A DNA stretch of 64,000 bases from Anaerolineae bacterium (GTDB lineage Bacteria; Chloroflexota; Anaerolineae; 4572-78; J111), in contig JAHDWA010000011.1 of assembly GCA_023382535.1 (NCBI GenBank), positions 62,001 to 126,000 of the forward strand, read 5' to 3'. Below the pieces are notes generated by a model. That model was not told the origin of the DNA. It ran no database searches and was given only the letters and a program-made list of their open reading frames with translations. The first letter of the stretch is position 1. Every line of letters begins with the position of its first letter. This document shows, one piece after another, positions 43,153 to 52,599 of this stretch. The translations under genes were made by a program, and so were the position numbers.

Positions 43153-46020
43153 CTACTCTATTGAAATAGGCCAACTCTCAAGAACCAGGTGATCGCCTAC
43201 AATTTGTCCCGACTTAGTAATCGGCAGCCGGCCATTAGCATCATATAAACCTATTTCCAGACGGTAAGCTTCATGACCAGGCGGTGTGCCAGCCGGAATA
43301 AGCAGATTATAGAAGTCTACCAGATACTCCTTCGCCAGCCAACTTGTCGTCGGGAATTGACCTGCTCCCGGAATCTGGTCTTGCTGGCTGACAATTTGCC
43401 CCTGCTTATCGAGCAGGTGAACAAAGACGGTCCAGCTTCGATCCAGGGGCGCCAATGCCTGCCAATATAAGGTCAGCGGCAGGGAAGCGCCAACCTTAAC
43501 CCGTGTCTGCGGCAAATCCAGGCCCACCAGCTTGGCCTGATCGCTGAAATTGACTTCAAGGGGAATTTGGGGGGTAGGCGCTTCGAAGATATGGGGCCGG
43601 TCAATGGTTGTCACCGTCGTCAGGATTAATTGATCGCTGCCCCCAACTGCCAGCCGCGTCTTTTCCGCGGTAGCCAAGGCCACAACCAGGCGATACTCTC
43701 CCGGCGCAAGTGTTGGAGGGAGCGCTACATCGTAGGGATCACGCAGCAGTGTCCCCTGCCGCCACTGGAGCGAGGGCCGTATTGGTTCACGCTCATAGGA
43801 AAAGACGGGCTGCCCGGCGGCATCTTGAAGCTGAATAATGGTGGTCAACGGGCCGGGAGCATCCACCAGGGATTCCCAAAAAAGATTGAGGGGTAAAACC
43901 TCTCCGGCCTTAAAGGGATCATCCCCCAGGCTGTATCCTACCAGATGAGCCGTTTGACCAAAAACAGCATCAGTCGTAGTTTGAATGGGCAGAGCAGCCG
44001 GCTGCACGGACGGGTGGGGGTCAACGACCTCTGCTTCACGCAGCAGCAGTTCTACGCCCAGCGGTTGTCCCCGCTCATCCAGTAAATCAAGGGGATGATC
44101 ATCGCTAATCCGGCGCACGCTGAGCAGTACCCGGTACAGGCCGGGCGGCGTCCCGGCCGGAACGAGCAGACCGTGGTGATCGGTCAGGGTCTGGCCAAAA
44201 GGCAGAGTGGTGAAAAAACTCTGGCCTGCCCGCGGCTGACTGTCGCGGATGGCCCAGGTGCGCCCTGCGGCATCGGCCAGGCGCAGGCTGACCCGGTGCT
44301 CGCTGCCCAGGCTTTTCTCTTTGCGCCAGGTTAATATGACCGGCACAATACCCCGGCCCGCTTCGTATGTTTCGCTGCCTATTTTGGCGTCAACCAGGGT
44401 CAGGCGGCCGGCAAAATCAGCCGCCGGGGCGGTAACCAGGGGTGTTTGGGCGGAGCCGGCCAGAGTCAGCTTGGTTTGGGGACCGTACCATTGCAGCACG
44501 GCCGGATAACCTAACTCGGCAATATCGGCTTCGGTCTCATCTTCCCAAAAATGGCCAAGGGTCTGATGGGCCGGGAACCACAGGCGCGGAGAAGTCTGGA
44601 ATATGTGGCTCAAATCCTGCCTACGTCGTGCCTGCCCCGCCTCCCCGGCCCATTCCTGGCCCCAGCCCGGTATCGCGAAAAAGCGCGGCTGAGGCGCAGG
44701 CAGATAGGCGTAATAAAAGCCAAGCTGCCACTGATAGCTGGCCAGCAGGGTATCTTCGGCAGTAGCGCGGGCGGCAATATCGCGCAGCAAGGGGCGATAA
44801 TCCTCGTGAGGGTAGCGGGGCAGGGTATAAAAACTCAGCAGGCTGACTGCCGTTACTAGCATTAAAACGATGGTTATTACCCCGGCCAACACAGCCTGAG
44901 AGTCCCAAAGCCAGACCAGCCCGGCGGCAATAAAGAGCCAATAGGCCGGCGCCGCAACCAGCCAGGTTCGCTCAAAATAGGGCGGGGTAAAGGGAAAGAC
45001 CTGATTAATAGCATAACCGGCCAGTAAGGGGATGAACAGATAGAGATACAGGCAAAGGTAAATTTTTTTTTCGGCATATAAAGTAGCAATAAAGCCCGCC
45101 GAGGCAACAATAACCACCGGCAGGGCAACCCAAACGTAAGGCTGCAAAGGAGGGAGGAGATGGCCGATGCTGAAGGCGACGAAATGGTCGCCAAAGAAGT
45201 GCAAGAAATTCAGCGGGAGATAGTTTTCCACTTCGCGCTTGTTGATGATGTAATTGGCCGTCCGCAGGCTGGCGTACCCTATCCACGGCAGGTAGAGCAG
45301 TCCCGCCCAAATGAAAGGAGTTAGCTCCTTCTGTACCAAGCGAAGACTGCTTTTTGACTTGGCAAAGACATCGGTGTCCCGCGAGGGAGGGGCGAATTTC
45401 TTGATGAGCGTGTAGAGAAGTTGAAAGAGAAAAATAAAGGCCGCGTAGTACATCGTGTAAAGGGCAGCGGTAATGGTGACGATATAAGCCAGTAACCAAC
45501 GCCTGGCTCCCCTTGACTGCCAACCGCCACGAGGGCCACTTTCAACCTCACGCCTGATCAGAAAATAAGTAGACAGCGCGCCCAGCAGCGTTACCAAACC
45601 GTACATACGCACTTCTTGGGAATAATAGACCGCCATCGGCATCACCGTAACAACCCCCGCCGCAACCAACCCAACCCGCCGTCCCAGCAGCCGCTGCCCC
45701 AAAACAGCTACCCCTGGAATCAGGATAGTCCCGGCTCCCATCGAGAAAAAACGGGCCGTCTCCGGGCCAAAACCGGCAATAGTGAGCCAACTTTTCAAAA
45801 GAAGATAGTAAAGCGGTGGATGAATGTCAACAGCGGTGAGGGCCAGTAATTGGGGCACAGATTGGGCGGCAAAGTAAAAACTCCACCCTTCGTCGCCCCA
45901 CAAGGGCTGAAAACTGAGTTGCTGCAAACGCAGGCCAAAACCCAGCAAGCTAAAAAAAAGTATCCAATGCACGGCGCGGATTCTCGGTTGTCGGCTTCTG
46001 AGGCGCTTAAAATAAATCAT
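43153..46020 (-). CDS. GT39-family membrane glycosyltransferase with Ig-like C-terminal repeats
   Basis: A 955-residue membrane protein. Residues 1-420 hold about eleven helices of the PMT/GT39 (GT-C) fold, with the acidic catalytic loop PLWGDEGWS after TM1 and DIHPPLYYLLLK in the first large loop. Family members use polyprenyl-phosphate sugars as donors. The C-terminal half (about 480-955) carries three Ig-like beta domains of related form, each with a GxxLPLxLxW strand, facing the outside. Such long C-termini are common in Chloroflexota GT39 proteins. It is transcribed towards the sigma factor with an 8-base gap. Acceptor unknown; envelope glycan or protein glycosylation is likely. Confidence 0.88.
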   Translation of the reverse strand: MIYFKRLRSRQPRIRAVHWILFFSLLGFGLRLQQLSFQPLWGDEGWSFYFAAQSVPQLLALTAVDIHPPLYYLLLKSWLTIAGFGPETARFFSMGAGTILIPGVAVLGQRLLGRRVGLVAAGVVTVMPMAVYYSQEVRMYGLVTLLGALSTYFLIRREVESGPRGGWQSRGARRWLLAYIVTITAALYTMYYAAFIFLFQLLYTLIKKFAPPSRDTDVFAKSKSSLRLVQKELTPFIWAGLLYLPWIGYASLRTANYIINKREVENYLPLNFLHFFGDHFVAFSIGHLLPPLQPYVWVALPVVIVASAGFIATLYAEKKIYLCLYLYLFIPLLAGYAINQVFPFTPPYFERTWLVAAPAYWLFIAAGLVWLWDSQAVLAGVITIVLMLVTAVSLLSFYTLPRYPHEDYRPLLRDIAARATAEDTLLASYQWQLGFYYAYLPAPQPRFFAIPGWGQEWAGEAGQARRRQDLSHIFQTSPRLWFPAHQTLGHFWEDETEADIAELGYPAVLQWYGPQTKLTLAGSAQTPLVTAPAADFAGRLTLVDAKIGSETYEAGRGIVPVILTWRKEKSLGSEHRVSLRLADAAGRTWAIRDSQPRAGQSFFTTLPFGQTLTDHHGLLVPAGTPPGLYRVLLSVRRISDDHPLDLLDERGQPLGVELLLREAEVVDPHPSVQPAALPIQTTTDAVFGQTAHLVGYSLGDDPFKAGEVLPLNLFWESLVDAPGPLTTIIQLQDAAGQPVFSYEREPIRPSLQWRQGTLLRDPYDVALPPTLAPGEYRLVVALATAEKTRLAVGGSDQLILTTVTTIDRPHIFEAPTPQIPLEVNFSDQAKLVGLDLPQTRVKVGASLPLTLYWQALAPLDRSWTVFVHLLDKQGQIVSQQDQIPGAGQFPTTSWLAKEYLVDFYNLLIPAGTPPGHEAYRLEIGLYDANGRLPITKSGQIVGDHLVLESWPISIE

Positions 46021-46160
46021 AGTGCGGCTGGACAGATAGGAATCTGGTACTGGCAGTGGAACATAGTACTACTTCTGGCTAGTGAATATAATAGGCGAAG
46101 TATTGTAAAATTACCGTAAAGTCAGAATTCTTGATATCTTATTTGGGAGGGTAAGTTATC

Positions 46161-46427
46161 ATGGATGGAATGAGTTTACTTCTGGGCGGCATGTTGGGCG
46201 TTCTGGCAGGCTGGGCCTTTTCTAGCGCCTCGATCAAGCAGCGCGAAGCCGGCGCCAAGCTTAACAAAGTCAGTAAGGCCAAAGAAGAAATGAGCAAAAT
46301 GGAAGGAGAGGCGAAGGATAACGAAGAGGGCAGCTTCGCCGATGCGCTTCAAAGTTTTTTGCTCCGCCTGCTGGGTTTTGCGGTCATTGTAGTTCTGGGC
46401 GCGATTTTCTTCTATTCCCTCAGCTAA
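46161..46427 (+). CDS. Small two-helix membrane protein
   Basis: An 88-residue protein with an N-terminal hydrophobic stretch (LLLGGMLGVLAGWAF), a charged Lys/Glu-rich helix in the middle (KVSKAKEEMSKMEGEAK) and a C-terminal transmembrane helix (LLGFAVIVVLGAIFFY). GGAGG lies about 8 bases before the ATG, which supports expression. It stands alone, divergent from the GT39 gene. A -10-like TATAAT lies at 46087-46092. I do not recognise a family. The layout suggests a small membrane adaptor. Confidence 0.7.
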   Translation: MDGMSLLLGGMLGVLAGWAFSSASIKQREAGAKLNKVSKAKEEMSKMEGEAKDNEEGSFADALQSFLLRLLGFAVIVVLGAIFFYSLS

Positions 46428-46469
46428 CTTAGCTCGATACAAAAACCCGTGAAATCAGGTTAGTTTTTT

Positions 46470-46536
46470 ACCGCAGAGGCACAGAGTTCGCTGAGTTTTT
46501 ATAAAATTCTCTGTGTTCTCGGCGTCTCTGCGGTGG
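46470..46536. repeat. Intergenic hairpin of CGCAGAG-type units
   Basis: ACCGCAGAGGCACAGAG (left, 46470-46486) faces CTCTGTGTTC and GTCTCTGCGGT (right, 46509-46534). Imperfect inverted-tandem architecture; words of this type recur between genes in many bacteria. Confidence 0.75.
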
Positions 46537-46574
46537 ATTTCCAACTTGAACTATGCCGCTAAATTATCTGGTTA

Positions 46575-49034
46575 CTAACCGTGGGCCAGCTTGGCAACAG
46601 TGACGCCTTCGCCCCCTTCACTTTCGTCGCCGGGGCGATAGGAACTGACCATGGGATGTCCACTCAATTCCTGGCGTACCGCCTGGCGTAAAGCGCCGCT
46701 GCCCTTGCCGTGAATAATGCGCACCCAGGGCAGCCGGGCCAAAAAAGCCTGGTCCAGGTACTGATCCAACCGCAGCAACGCCTCTTCGGTCACTTGTCCG
46801 CGTAAATCCAGCTCCATTCCTGGCGACTCAACCGGGGGCACTTTAACGCTGCTGTAAGTTGCTTCTGCTTCGCGTGGTGCAGCTTTTTCCTGCAAGACGA
46901 CACTCGCCAGGGGCACCGTCGAGCGAAACGCGCCCAATTGTACTTCAATTTGCTTATTTTGCAGACCGACCACCTCACCCACCGTATTGAACTGCGGAAT
47001 AAAAACCTTGTCGCCCAGGGAGAGGGTTCCGGGAGCTGGGGGCTGGGGGGCAGGTTTGGCCTTACTCTTTTTATCGCGCTCAATCTTGGCCTGAATTTTT
47101 GTTTCCAGTTGGGTTAACTGCTCCTCAATCTTAGCAGTCGGGGATAGTTCAACCTTGGCCTCAGCCTTAGCCTTTATCTCTGCTTCGGCTTGCTCCTTGA
47201 ATGCGCGAATTTCCTCCCGCGCCGCCTTAATTTCGCGGCGGGCATCCTCACGGGCGGCATTGAGAATATCCCGGCGTTCCGTATCAATTTCGGCCAGCCG
47301 CTTTTGAACCTGTTGGGTTTGTTTTTCGGCCTCTTCGCGCTCCGCTTCCGCTTGACGGCGGACCTGCTGCGCCGCTTCCGTCTGGGCTTTAATTTCGGCC
47401 AGCATCGCCTCGATTTGCTGGGCATCTTCGCTGACCAAGCCCCGTGCCCGGTCAATGATGTCAGCCGGCAACCCTAACCGTTGGGCAATGGTGAAGGCAT
47501 TAGAAGCGCCCGGCAACCCAATCAGCAGCCGGAAGGTAGGCGACAGGGTGGCAACATTAAACTCCATGCTGGCGTTGGCGACGCCTGGTGTAGTATGGGC
47601 AAAGGCCTTTAATTCGGAATAATGGGTCGCCACAAAGGTCGTCACCTGGCGCTCCAGCAGGTAAGATAAGATCGAACGGGCCAGGGCTGAGCCTTCGATG
47701 GGGTCAGTCCCTGCCCCTAGCTCGTCCAGGATGACCAGTGAACGATGATCGCACTGCTCCAAAATCTGCACAATATTGGTCATGTGCGAGGAAAAGGTGG
47801 AGAGACTTTGTTCAATGGACTGCTCATCGCCGATATCGGCGAAAATGCGATTAAAGAAGGGCAGGGTTGAACCTTCGGCGGCGGGAATCCGCAGACCAGC
47901 CTGGGCCATAGCCGCTAACAGGCCGACCGTTTTGAGCGAGACAGTTTTGCCGCCGGTGTTGGGGCCGGTAATAATGAGCATGCGGGTCTCGGCCGGTAGA
48001 GTTATTGTAATCGGTACGACCGTAGCCGGATCAAGCAGTGGGTGGCGGGCCGCGCTGAGTTTGAATGTAGCAGCAGAGGCGCGGGGATCGGCGGAAATTT
48101 CACCCCTGCTTTCCTGCTCCCCTGCTCCCCTGCCTCCATGTATTTTATCCGGGTTAATTAATATCGGCTCAACGGCGTCCATCGCCTCGGCATACTTGGC
48201 CTTGGCAAAAGCCAGGTCAAGTTCAGCCAAAGCGACTACCGTGTGGTCAATCAGACGGCTTTGCCCGCCTACCTGTTCCGATAGAGCCAGCAGGATTTTG
48301 CGAATCTCTTCCTCTTCGTCGAGCTGCAGTTGCCGCCACTTGTTGTTCAATTCGACGGTGGCCAGCGGCTCGATAAAGAGAGTGGCGCCGCTGGCGCTCT
48401 GGTCGTGGATAATACCCTGAATTTTGCCTTTGAACTCTGCCTTGAGTGGAATCACATAACGCCCGGCTCGCTGGGTTACGAGCGGTTCCTGGAGATAGCG
48501 GCTGTATTGGGTCGAGGCGACGAGACGATTGAGCCGTTCCATTAAACGGCTGTAGGCTGTTTCCAATTCCCGCCGGATGCGGGCCAATTCGGGGCTGGCG
48601 CTGCTTTTAACCTCACCCCGCTCGTCAATAGCCTGGTTAATATCGTTGACCAGGCCGGGGCAAGGCTCAATCCGCTGGGCAATATCGGCCAGGCGGGGGT
48701 AAACTTCGGCCAGGCGAGTGATGGTTCGCTGCAAGTCGCGGGCAGCAATCAGCGTCTGGCGGATTTCCAGCAGTTCCGGCGGGATTAAGATAGCGCCACG
48801 CTGGGCGCGACCTGTCAACGGGCGGACGTCGCGCGTTCCACCAATGCCGATGCCCACCTTGGCCGAGAGCAAATGAACCGCCTCACTGGTTTCGGCTTGC
48901 CAGCCTTGGGCCTCAGCCAGATAAGGACTGGGCCGCAAGGCCAGGGCCAGTTCTTTGCTGGCCGAGAACATGGCATAATAAGCTAATTTGTCCAGAATTT
49001 TGGGAAATTCCAGGGTAACGAGGTGTTTATCCAC
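46575..49034 (-). CDS. mutS2: MutS2 endonuclease/ribosome-rescue ATPase
   Basis: An 819-residue MutS2. After the N-terminal clamp region come Walker A (ITGPNTGGKTVSLKT), Walker B (LVILDELGAGTDPIEGSALA), a coiled-coil stretch rich in Glu/Ala/Lys (about 520-640), and a C-terminal Smr domain with MELDLRGQVTEEALLRLDQYLD and IIHGKGSGALR. MutS2 is linked to suppression of recombination and, in Bacillus, to splitting collided ribosomes. A Gly/Glu-rich in-frame insert (HGGRGAGEQESRGE, coded at 48105-48140) derives from tandem GGGGAGCAG units. It lies 21 bases after cvpA, a conserved order in Firmicutes too. All motifs intact. Confidence 0.96.
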   Translation of the reverse strand: MDKHLVTLEFPKILDKLAYYAMFSASKELALALRPSPYLAEAQGWQAETSEAVHLLSAKVGIGIGGTRDVRPLTGRAQRGAILIPPELLEIRQTLIAARDLQRTITRLAEVYPRLADIAQRIEPCPGLVNDINQAIDERGEVKSSASPELARIRRELETAYSRLMERLNRLVASTQYSRYLQEPLVTQRAGRYVIPLKAEFKGKIQGIIHDQSASGATLFIEPLATVELNNKWRQLQLDEEEEIRKILLALSEQVGGQSRLIDHTVVALAELDLAFAKAKYAEAMDAVEPILINPDKIHGGRGAGEQESRGEISADPRASAATFKLSAARHPLLDPATVVPITITLPAETRMLIITGPNTGGKTVSLKTVGLLAAMAQAGLRIPAAEGSTLPFFNRIFADIGDEQSIEQSLSTFSSHMTNIVQILEQCDHRSLVILDELGAGTDPIEGSALARSILSYLLERQVTTFVATHYSELKAFAHTTPGVANASMEFNVATLSPTFRLLIGLPGASNAFTIAQRLGLPADIIDRARGLVSEDAQQIEAMLAEIKAQTEAAQQVRRQAEAEREEAEKQTQQVQKRLAEIDTERRDILNAAREDARREIKAAREEIRAFKEQAEAEIKAKAEAKVELSPTAKIEEQLTQLETKIQAKIERDKKSKAKPAPQPPAPGTLSLGDKVFIPQFNTVGEVVGLQNKQIEVQLGAFRSTVPLASVVLQEKAAPREAEATYSSVKVPPVESPGMELDLRGQVTEEALLRLDQYLDQAFLARLPWVRIIHGKGSGALRQAVRQELSGHPMVSSYRPGDESEGGEGVTVAKLAHG
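48105..48140 (-). repeat. Tandem GGGGAGCAG units inside mutS2
   Basis: On the minus strand, GGCAGGGGAGCAGGGGAGCAGG and a diverged unit lie in frame and code for a Gly/Glu-rich insert just before the ATPase domain. The same unit is seen in the genes at 55049 and 56628. Confidence 0.75.
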
Positions 49035-49055
49035 AACTTACGTAAACTTATTATC

Positions 49056-49715
49056 TCAAACAATGATTTCCAGCACACCTTTAAGAATATCAGCGTTGCG
49101 CGGCACAAATAGGGTGACGGATTGGACAATAATAAAGAGGACCTGGTTAAAAAGCGGGAGCAAGCCTGAAGTTCTCAGGTTTCTAACCAATCCTCCGGCG
49201 AAACCGGAATAAGGTACGTCAGTGCCGGTCGGCTGAAAAATAAATTGGATTACGCCTAAAAGAAGCGCCAGCCAGATGGTAGTCAAAATAAAGCCCATCG
49301 CCAAACCGCCCACCGCATTGAGCGGGCCGCCAATAAAGCGCTGGTACGCCGATGGGGTGACATCTTCTGGAGGACCTACTGTGCCTCTTTTCCTTTTCTT
49401 TTTTTTCTTTTCTTCAGGCGGCACCGCCAGATATTTTACCAGCAAGCGAAAGCCGTTAAAAAACACAAGCAGCAAAATTAAAAAGGAGAGCACATCTGCC
49501 GGGGTTTTTGCCATGCCAAAGCCGGAAACATCCGGCTGCAGGATACGATCGCTGAGGGGTTTATACAGCCAGAGAGTCACCACTAACCCCAACCAAATAC
49601 TCACCACCGACACAATTTGCGAGACTGCGCCTCTGACAAAACCGGCCAGAATTCCGACAAACAAAATGACGAGCAATAATAAATCTAAGGTATTTAAGCC
49701 TAAAATGGGTTGCAT
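49056..49715 (-). CDS. CvpA-family membrane protein
   Basis: A 219-residue protein with four transmembrane helices and the CvpA start LDLLLLVILFVGILAGFVRGAVSQI. CvpA was first tied to colicin V production; more general roles in envelope function are known. Between helices 3 and 4 there is an unusually basic loop, EEKKKKKRKRG, which should stay in the cytoplasm. It lies directly upstream of mutS2 on the same strand (21-base gap), matching the cvpA-mutS2 pairing seen in other phyla. The terminator at 49825-49859 separates it from the bactofilin gene, so it likely has its own promoter in 49716-49824. Confidence 0.9.
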   Translation of the reverse strand: MQPILGLNTLDLLLLVILFVGILAGFVRGAVSQIVSVVSIWLGLVVTLWLYKPLSDRILQPDVSGFGMAKTPADVLSFLILLLVFFNGFRLLVKYLAVPPEEKKKKKRKRGTVGPPEDVTPSAYQRFIGGPLNAVGGLAMGFILTTIWLALLLGVIQFIFQPTGTDVPYSGFAGGLVRNLRTSGLLPLFNQVLFIIVQSVTLFVPRNADILKGVLEIIV

Positions 49716-49824
49716 TACGCCTTCTCCTCAATAGATTGCGTACGAAACATAACTCTATAATAGCATTTTTTTTCAAAAATGACACATCGGCCTTGATTTT
49801 GTGACAAGCTCCATCGGATAAACA

Positions 49825-49859
49825 CCAAAAAAGCTCACCCGATTCCAGGCGAGCTTTTT
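49825..49859 (-). terminator. Intrinsic terminator after the bactofilin gene
   Basis: AAGCTC-x-CC faces GG-x-GAGCTT with an 8-base loop and one mismatch; six A on the left supply a T run for the minus strand. It also has T residues on the right, so it may work both ways. Confidence 0.75.
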
Positions 49860-49893
49860 AGATCATTTCCCGGCCAAACGGAAAACTTTGGCC

Positions 49894-50349
49894 CTATTCT
49901 GTTTTCGCTTCGGCCGGCTGGGGTTCCATTTCCTCCGCAGTATCAAGCAGGACAACTTCCTCCTCGGTGGAAATTGAACTGAAATCAGGGGGTTCCGGCT
50001 CATCCTTCATGGCCAGGCTGCCCCGGAAGTAGCCCTCTTCATCCAGGAGAAAACTGCCTACATCCACATTGCCCCACACCTTGCCGGTGCTGAGTATTTC
50101 CAGGCGACCCGATGCCTTGATATTGCCAGTTACCGCCCCGCTGACCGAGACATTTTCGGCAATGAGATCTGCGGCCACCTTAGCCTGGGGGCCAATCACA
50201 ATATTGCCCAGCGTTTCGATGACGCCCTCTTCACAGACCCCATCAATACGGATGCTGCCATCACAGATTAATCTACCCCTAAAACTGGTATTGGGGCCAA
50301 TCACCGTTTCTATTTTGTCAATGGGGGCGCTTTTGCTTCTACCTAGCAC
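49894..50349 (-). CDS. Bactofilin (polymer-forming cytoskeletal protein)
   Basis: A 151-residue bactofilin. After a short N-terminus the DUF583 beta-helix core covers about 18-115, with repeating turns such as FRGRLICDGSIRIDGVCEG-like and GNIVIGPQAKVAADLIAENVSVSGAVTGNI. The C-terminal tail is acidic and likely disordered (EEEVVLLDTAEEMEPQ). Bactofilins self-assemble without nucleotide into filaments that shape cells or position envelope enzymes. The gene is single, between lspA (upstream) and the terminator at 49825-49859. The inverted-tandem repeat at 50365-50482 lies just upstream of its start. Confidence 0.95.
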   Translation of the reverse strand: MLGRSKSAPIDKIETVIGPNTSFRGRLICDGSIRIDGVCEEGVIETLGNIVIGPQAKVAADLIAENVSVSGAVTGNIKASGRLEILSTGKVWGNVDVGSFLLDEEGYFRGSLAMKDEPEPPDFSSISTEEEVVLLDTAEEMEPQPAEAKTE

Positions 50350-50364
50350 GCCGTCCTCCTAACC

Positions 50365-50482
50365 AAAGGATGAAGGATGAAGGACGAAAAATAGAAGATA
50401 GCAGATTGAGGATAGAAGATAGATATTGGCTCTTACTATCTTCTATCTACTATTTTCTATCTTCAACTCCCAGTCCTTCGCC
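50365..50482. repeat. Intergenic hairpin of AGGATGA and ATAGAAGAT tandem units
   Basis: The left arm 50365-50424 has AAGGATGAAGGATGAAGGA and ATAGAAGAT units; the right arm 50431-50482 carries ATCTTCTAT repeats and CAGTCCTTCGCC. The longest of the inverted-tandem elements here. Confidence 0.75.
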
Positions 50483-50528
50483 TTACAAAGTCCCAATATA
50501 CTTCAACTGGGGGTAATTGTCAACGTTA

Positions 50529-51047
50529 TTACAGTTCGTTAGGGGGCAACGGCTCTTCGACCGGTTCAACTTCTTTGAGGCGGTGGCGCTCGCCCTGGTT
50601 GATAAAAAGCAGCCAGGCCATGCCAACGATGATGAAACTATCAGCCAGGTTGAATGTCGGCCAGCGGGTGGCGCCAATGCCGGCATCCAAAAAATCGGTC
50701 ACCCGGCCATCTATCAGGCGGTCAACAAAGTTGGCTATCGCGCCGCCCAGGAGCAGGCCAATTGGCCAGCCGGCCTGCGCTGGAAACTGGCCGGATTGCA
50801 GCGCCCGCCAAAACCAAATTGTCAGGCCCAGAATGACAAAGCCAGTGACAATCAACGGGCCTGATCCGCCATTGGCAAACATACCAAAGGCGACCCCCGT
50901 ATTATAGCCCAGGGTAAAACGAAAAAGGTCACCGGCAAGCGGCACCGGCTGATACAGTTCCAGCATTTGTTCAGCCCAAACTTTGCTTAATCCATCCAGG
51001 AGCAGGGCGACTCCCAGCCCTACCACAACGCGTGTTAATGTTTTCAT
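50529..51047 (-). CDS. lspA: Lipoprotein signal peptidase (signal peptidase II)
   Basis: A 172-residue, four-helix aspartyl protease that removes signal peptides from prolipoproteins, such as the two binding lipoproteins at 1-1321 and 3846-4850. The first conserved Asp is in GGAIANFVDRLIDGRVTDFLD, the second in FNLADSFIIVG. The N-terminal DGLSKVWAE matches the D-x-x-x-K motif. The acidic C-terminal tail (EVEPVEEPLPPNEL) is longer than usual. Gene order suggests independent transcription or read-through into the bactofilin gene. All catalytic residues are intact. Confidence 0.96.
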   Translation of the reverse strand: MKTLTRVVVGLGVALLLDGLSKVWAEQMLELYQPVPLAGDLFRFTLGYNTGVAFGMFANGGSGPLIVTGFVILGLTIWFWRALQSGQFPAQAGWPIGLLLGGAIANFVDRLIDGRVTDFLDAGIGATRWPTFNLADSFIIVGMAWLLFINQGERHRLKEVEPVEEPLPPNEL

Positions 51048-51198
51048 AACGAGGATAGACTATCCTGAAAAGGAACACCTGTCAAATAGATCATCTCCCA
51101 ACCTTCCCTTGTTGTCTTATTTCCAAACTGACGCGAAGCGTGGGAACAAGGGTGAGAATTATTATCCAATCTTCCACCCCTCCAACCTTCCCCTGACT

Positions 51199-52473
51199 TC
51201 ACTCCCAAATGTACCAGGCCGGCACATCGGACAGCAGCCAGGACAGCCCCTCGGCCGGGCGTTCCAACAAAAGGTTAATGAGCGCCTTGGCTTTCTCCGG
51301 GGCATGAGCCGGAGCCAGGCTGCCAAACTCGACCCCAATCAAACGATAATGCCCGCGCCGGGCGTGCAGCATCTCATCGTAAGTTTCGACAATGCCTTTC
51401 AAAATATTGACAATAATATGGGCGATGGAGGAGGGGCTGGTAATGCCCCGTAAACGGCACTCCTGCACCACCAGCCGGAAAAAGCGGAGGCTGTAATCCA
51501 GCTTGGCAACCAGGGCAAAATCTTCACAGAAGACATCAATCCGGTTCGTAAAAGTCGTTTTTAAGATGTCGCTGATCAGTTCTTTGTCGTCAATGGTTGG
51601 CCAGCGGCCACTATCATCCCGGCTGACGGTCAGCAGCAAGCGTCGAATTCGCTCGACCGTGCTTTCATACTGCCGGGCTTCCTGGACAACGTAGGGCAGT
51701 AAACGTCCCCGATCACCCCAGGCATTCTCCAGCGCCTTGATAAAGCGACTCCAATCGCGCATCACCGTTCCGGCCACGCAACTCGTGAGCGGGAACGAGG
51801 CGCTCATGTCGGCCAGGCTGACGAGCATCAACGCCGTCAACCGCTGCTCCTGGATTTTCACTTCCTCTTGCATCAGGTTAGTGATAGAGGCTAACAACGG
51901 TAGAGAGGCCTCGCCGCTGCTGAGCACCCCAAATTTATCGTGGTCACGGATGATGGTCAGCAAGGTGCGAAACTCGGTGCGGGTCAGCAGTAGTTGCAGC
52001 TTATCCCGCTCTTCGGGATACATAGATGAGACCAAGTACCAGCCAATAGTGGGGTGCCGGTCGGTATTAACGTACTTGCCAATATCGTGGTAAAGCGCCG
52101 CAACCCGTAAAAAAGTCTTGAGGGCCTGATGTTCGGAAGCTGGAAACAAGGCCGTGTTAGGCGCATCTTTACCGAGACCATTCCAGATTTGACGGTAACT
52201 CATTCCAAAGGAGTCAAACTCCTGGGAGCAGTCCGGGCTGGCTCGATCAGCCAAAATATCGGCGGGCTGGTCTGACAGGAGCAGGTTCATATTTTTCATC
52301 ACCGCATGCAGATGGGGCGCTCCCTTAGGGTCGCCAGGACGTGCAGGTATCTGTGATGGATAAAACAGGGTGGTCAATTGTTCGCCATAAGGCAAAGTTG
52401 GCAATGTTGCCGAATCTGGCACCACGTTACCGGCAAAAATCCCCTCAAATTTGTCCTTTGATTTCCGCTTCAT
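51199..52473 (-). CDS. HD-domain protein
   Basis: A 424-residue cytosolic protein with an HD-type metal site: AALYHDIGKYVNTDRHPTIGWYL gives the H...HD pair, and IIRDHDKFG gives a later His-Asp. HD proteins hydrolyse phosphate bonds in nucleotides or cyclic dinucleotides. It lacks the HD-GYP signature and a RelA/SpoT synthetase domain, so the substrate is unknown. The C-terminal part is helical without a known mark. The ATG at 52473 is chosen since GGAG lies 8 bases before it; an upstream in-frame start would add 18 residues. It is single, divergent from the secreted Met/Gly-rich gene. Confidence 0.85.
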   Translation of the reverse strand: MKRKSKDKFEGIFAGNVVPDSATLPTLPYGEQLTTLFYPSQIPARPGDPKGAPHLHAVMKNMNLLLSDQPADILADRASPDCSQEFDSFGMSYRQIWNGLGKDAPNTALFPASEHQALKTFLRVAALYHDIGKYVNTDRHPTIGWYLVSSMYPEERDKLQLLLTRTEFRTLLTIIRDHDKFGVLSSGEASLPLLASITNLMQEEVKIQEQRLTALMLVSLADMSASFPLTSCVAGTVMRDWSRFIKALENAWGDRGRLLPYVVQEARQYESTVERIRRLLLTVSRDDSGRWPTIDDKELISDILKTTFTNRIDVFCEDFALVAKLDYSLRFFRLVVQECRLRGITSPSSIAHIIVNILKGIVETYDEMLHARRGHYRLIGVEFGSLAPAHAPEKAKALINLLLERPAEGLSWLLSDVPAWYIWE

Positions 52474-52599
52474 GGCTTGGTCTCCACCCCGTAATTTTAG
52501 GATGTTCTGGCATAATAATAGTCGCATAGGTACAGAAATGCAACGCGCTACCTGCTAATCTTCACTCTTTTTACTCAATTTCTCCATAGAATCTCCACA

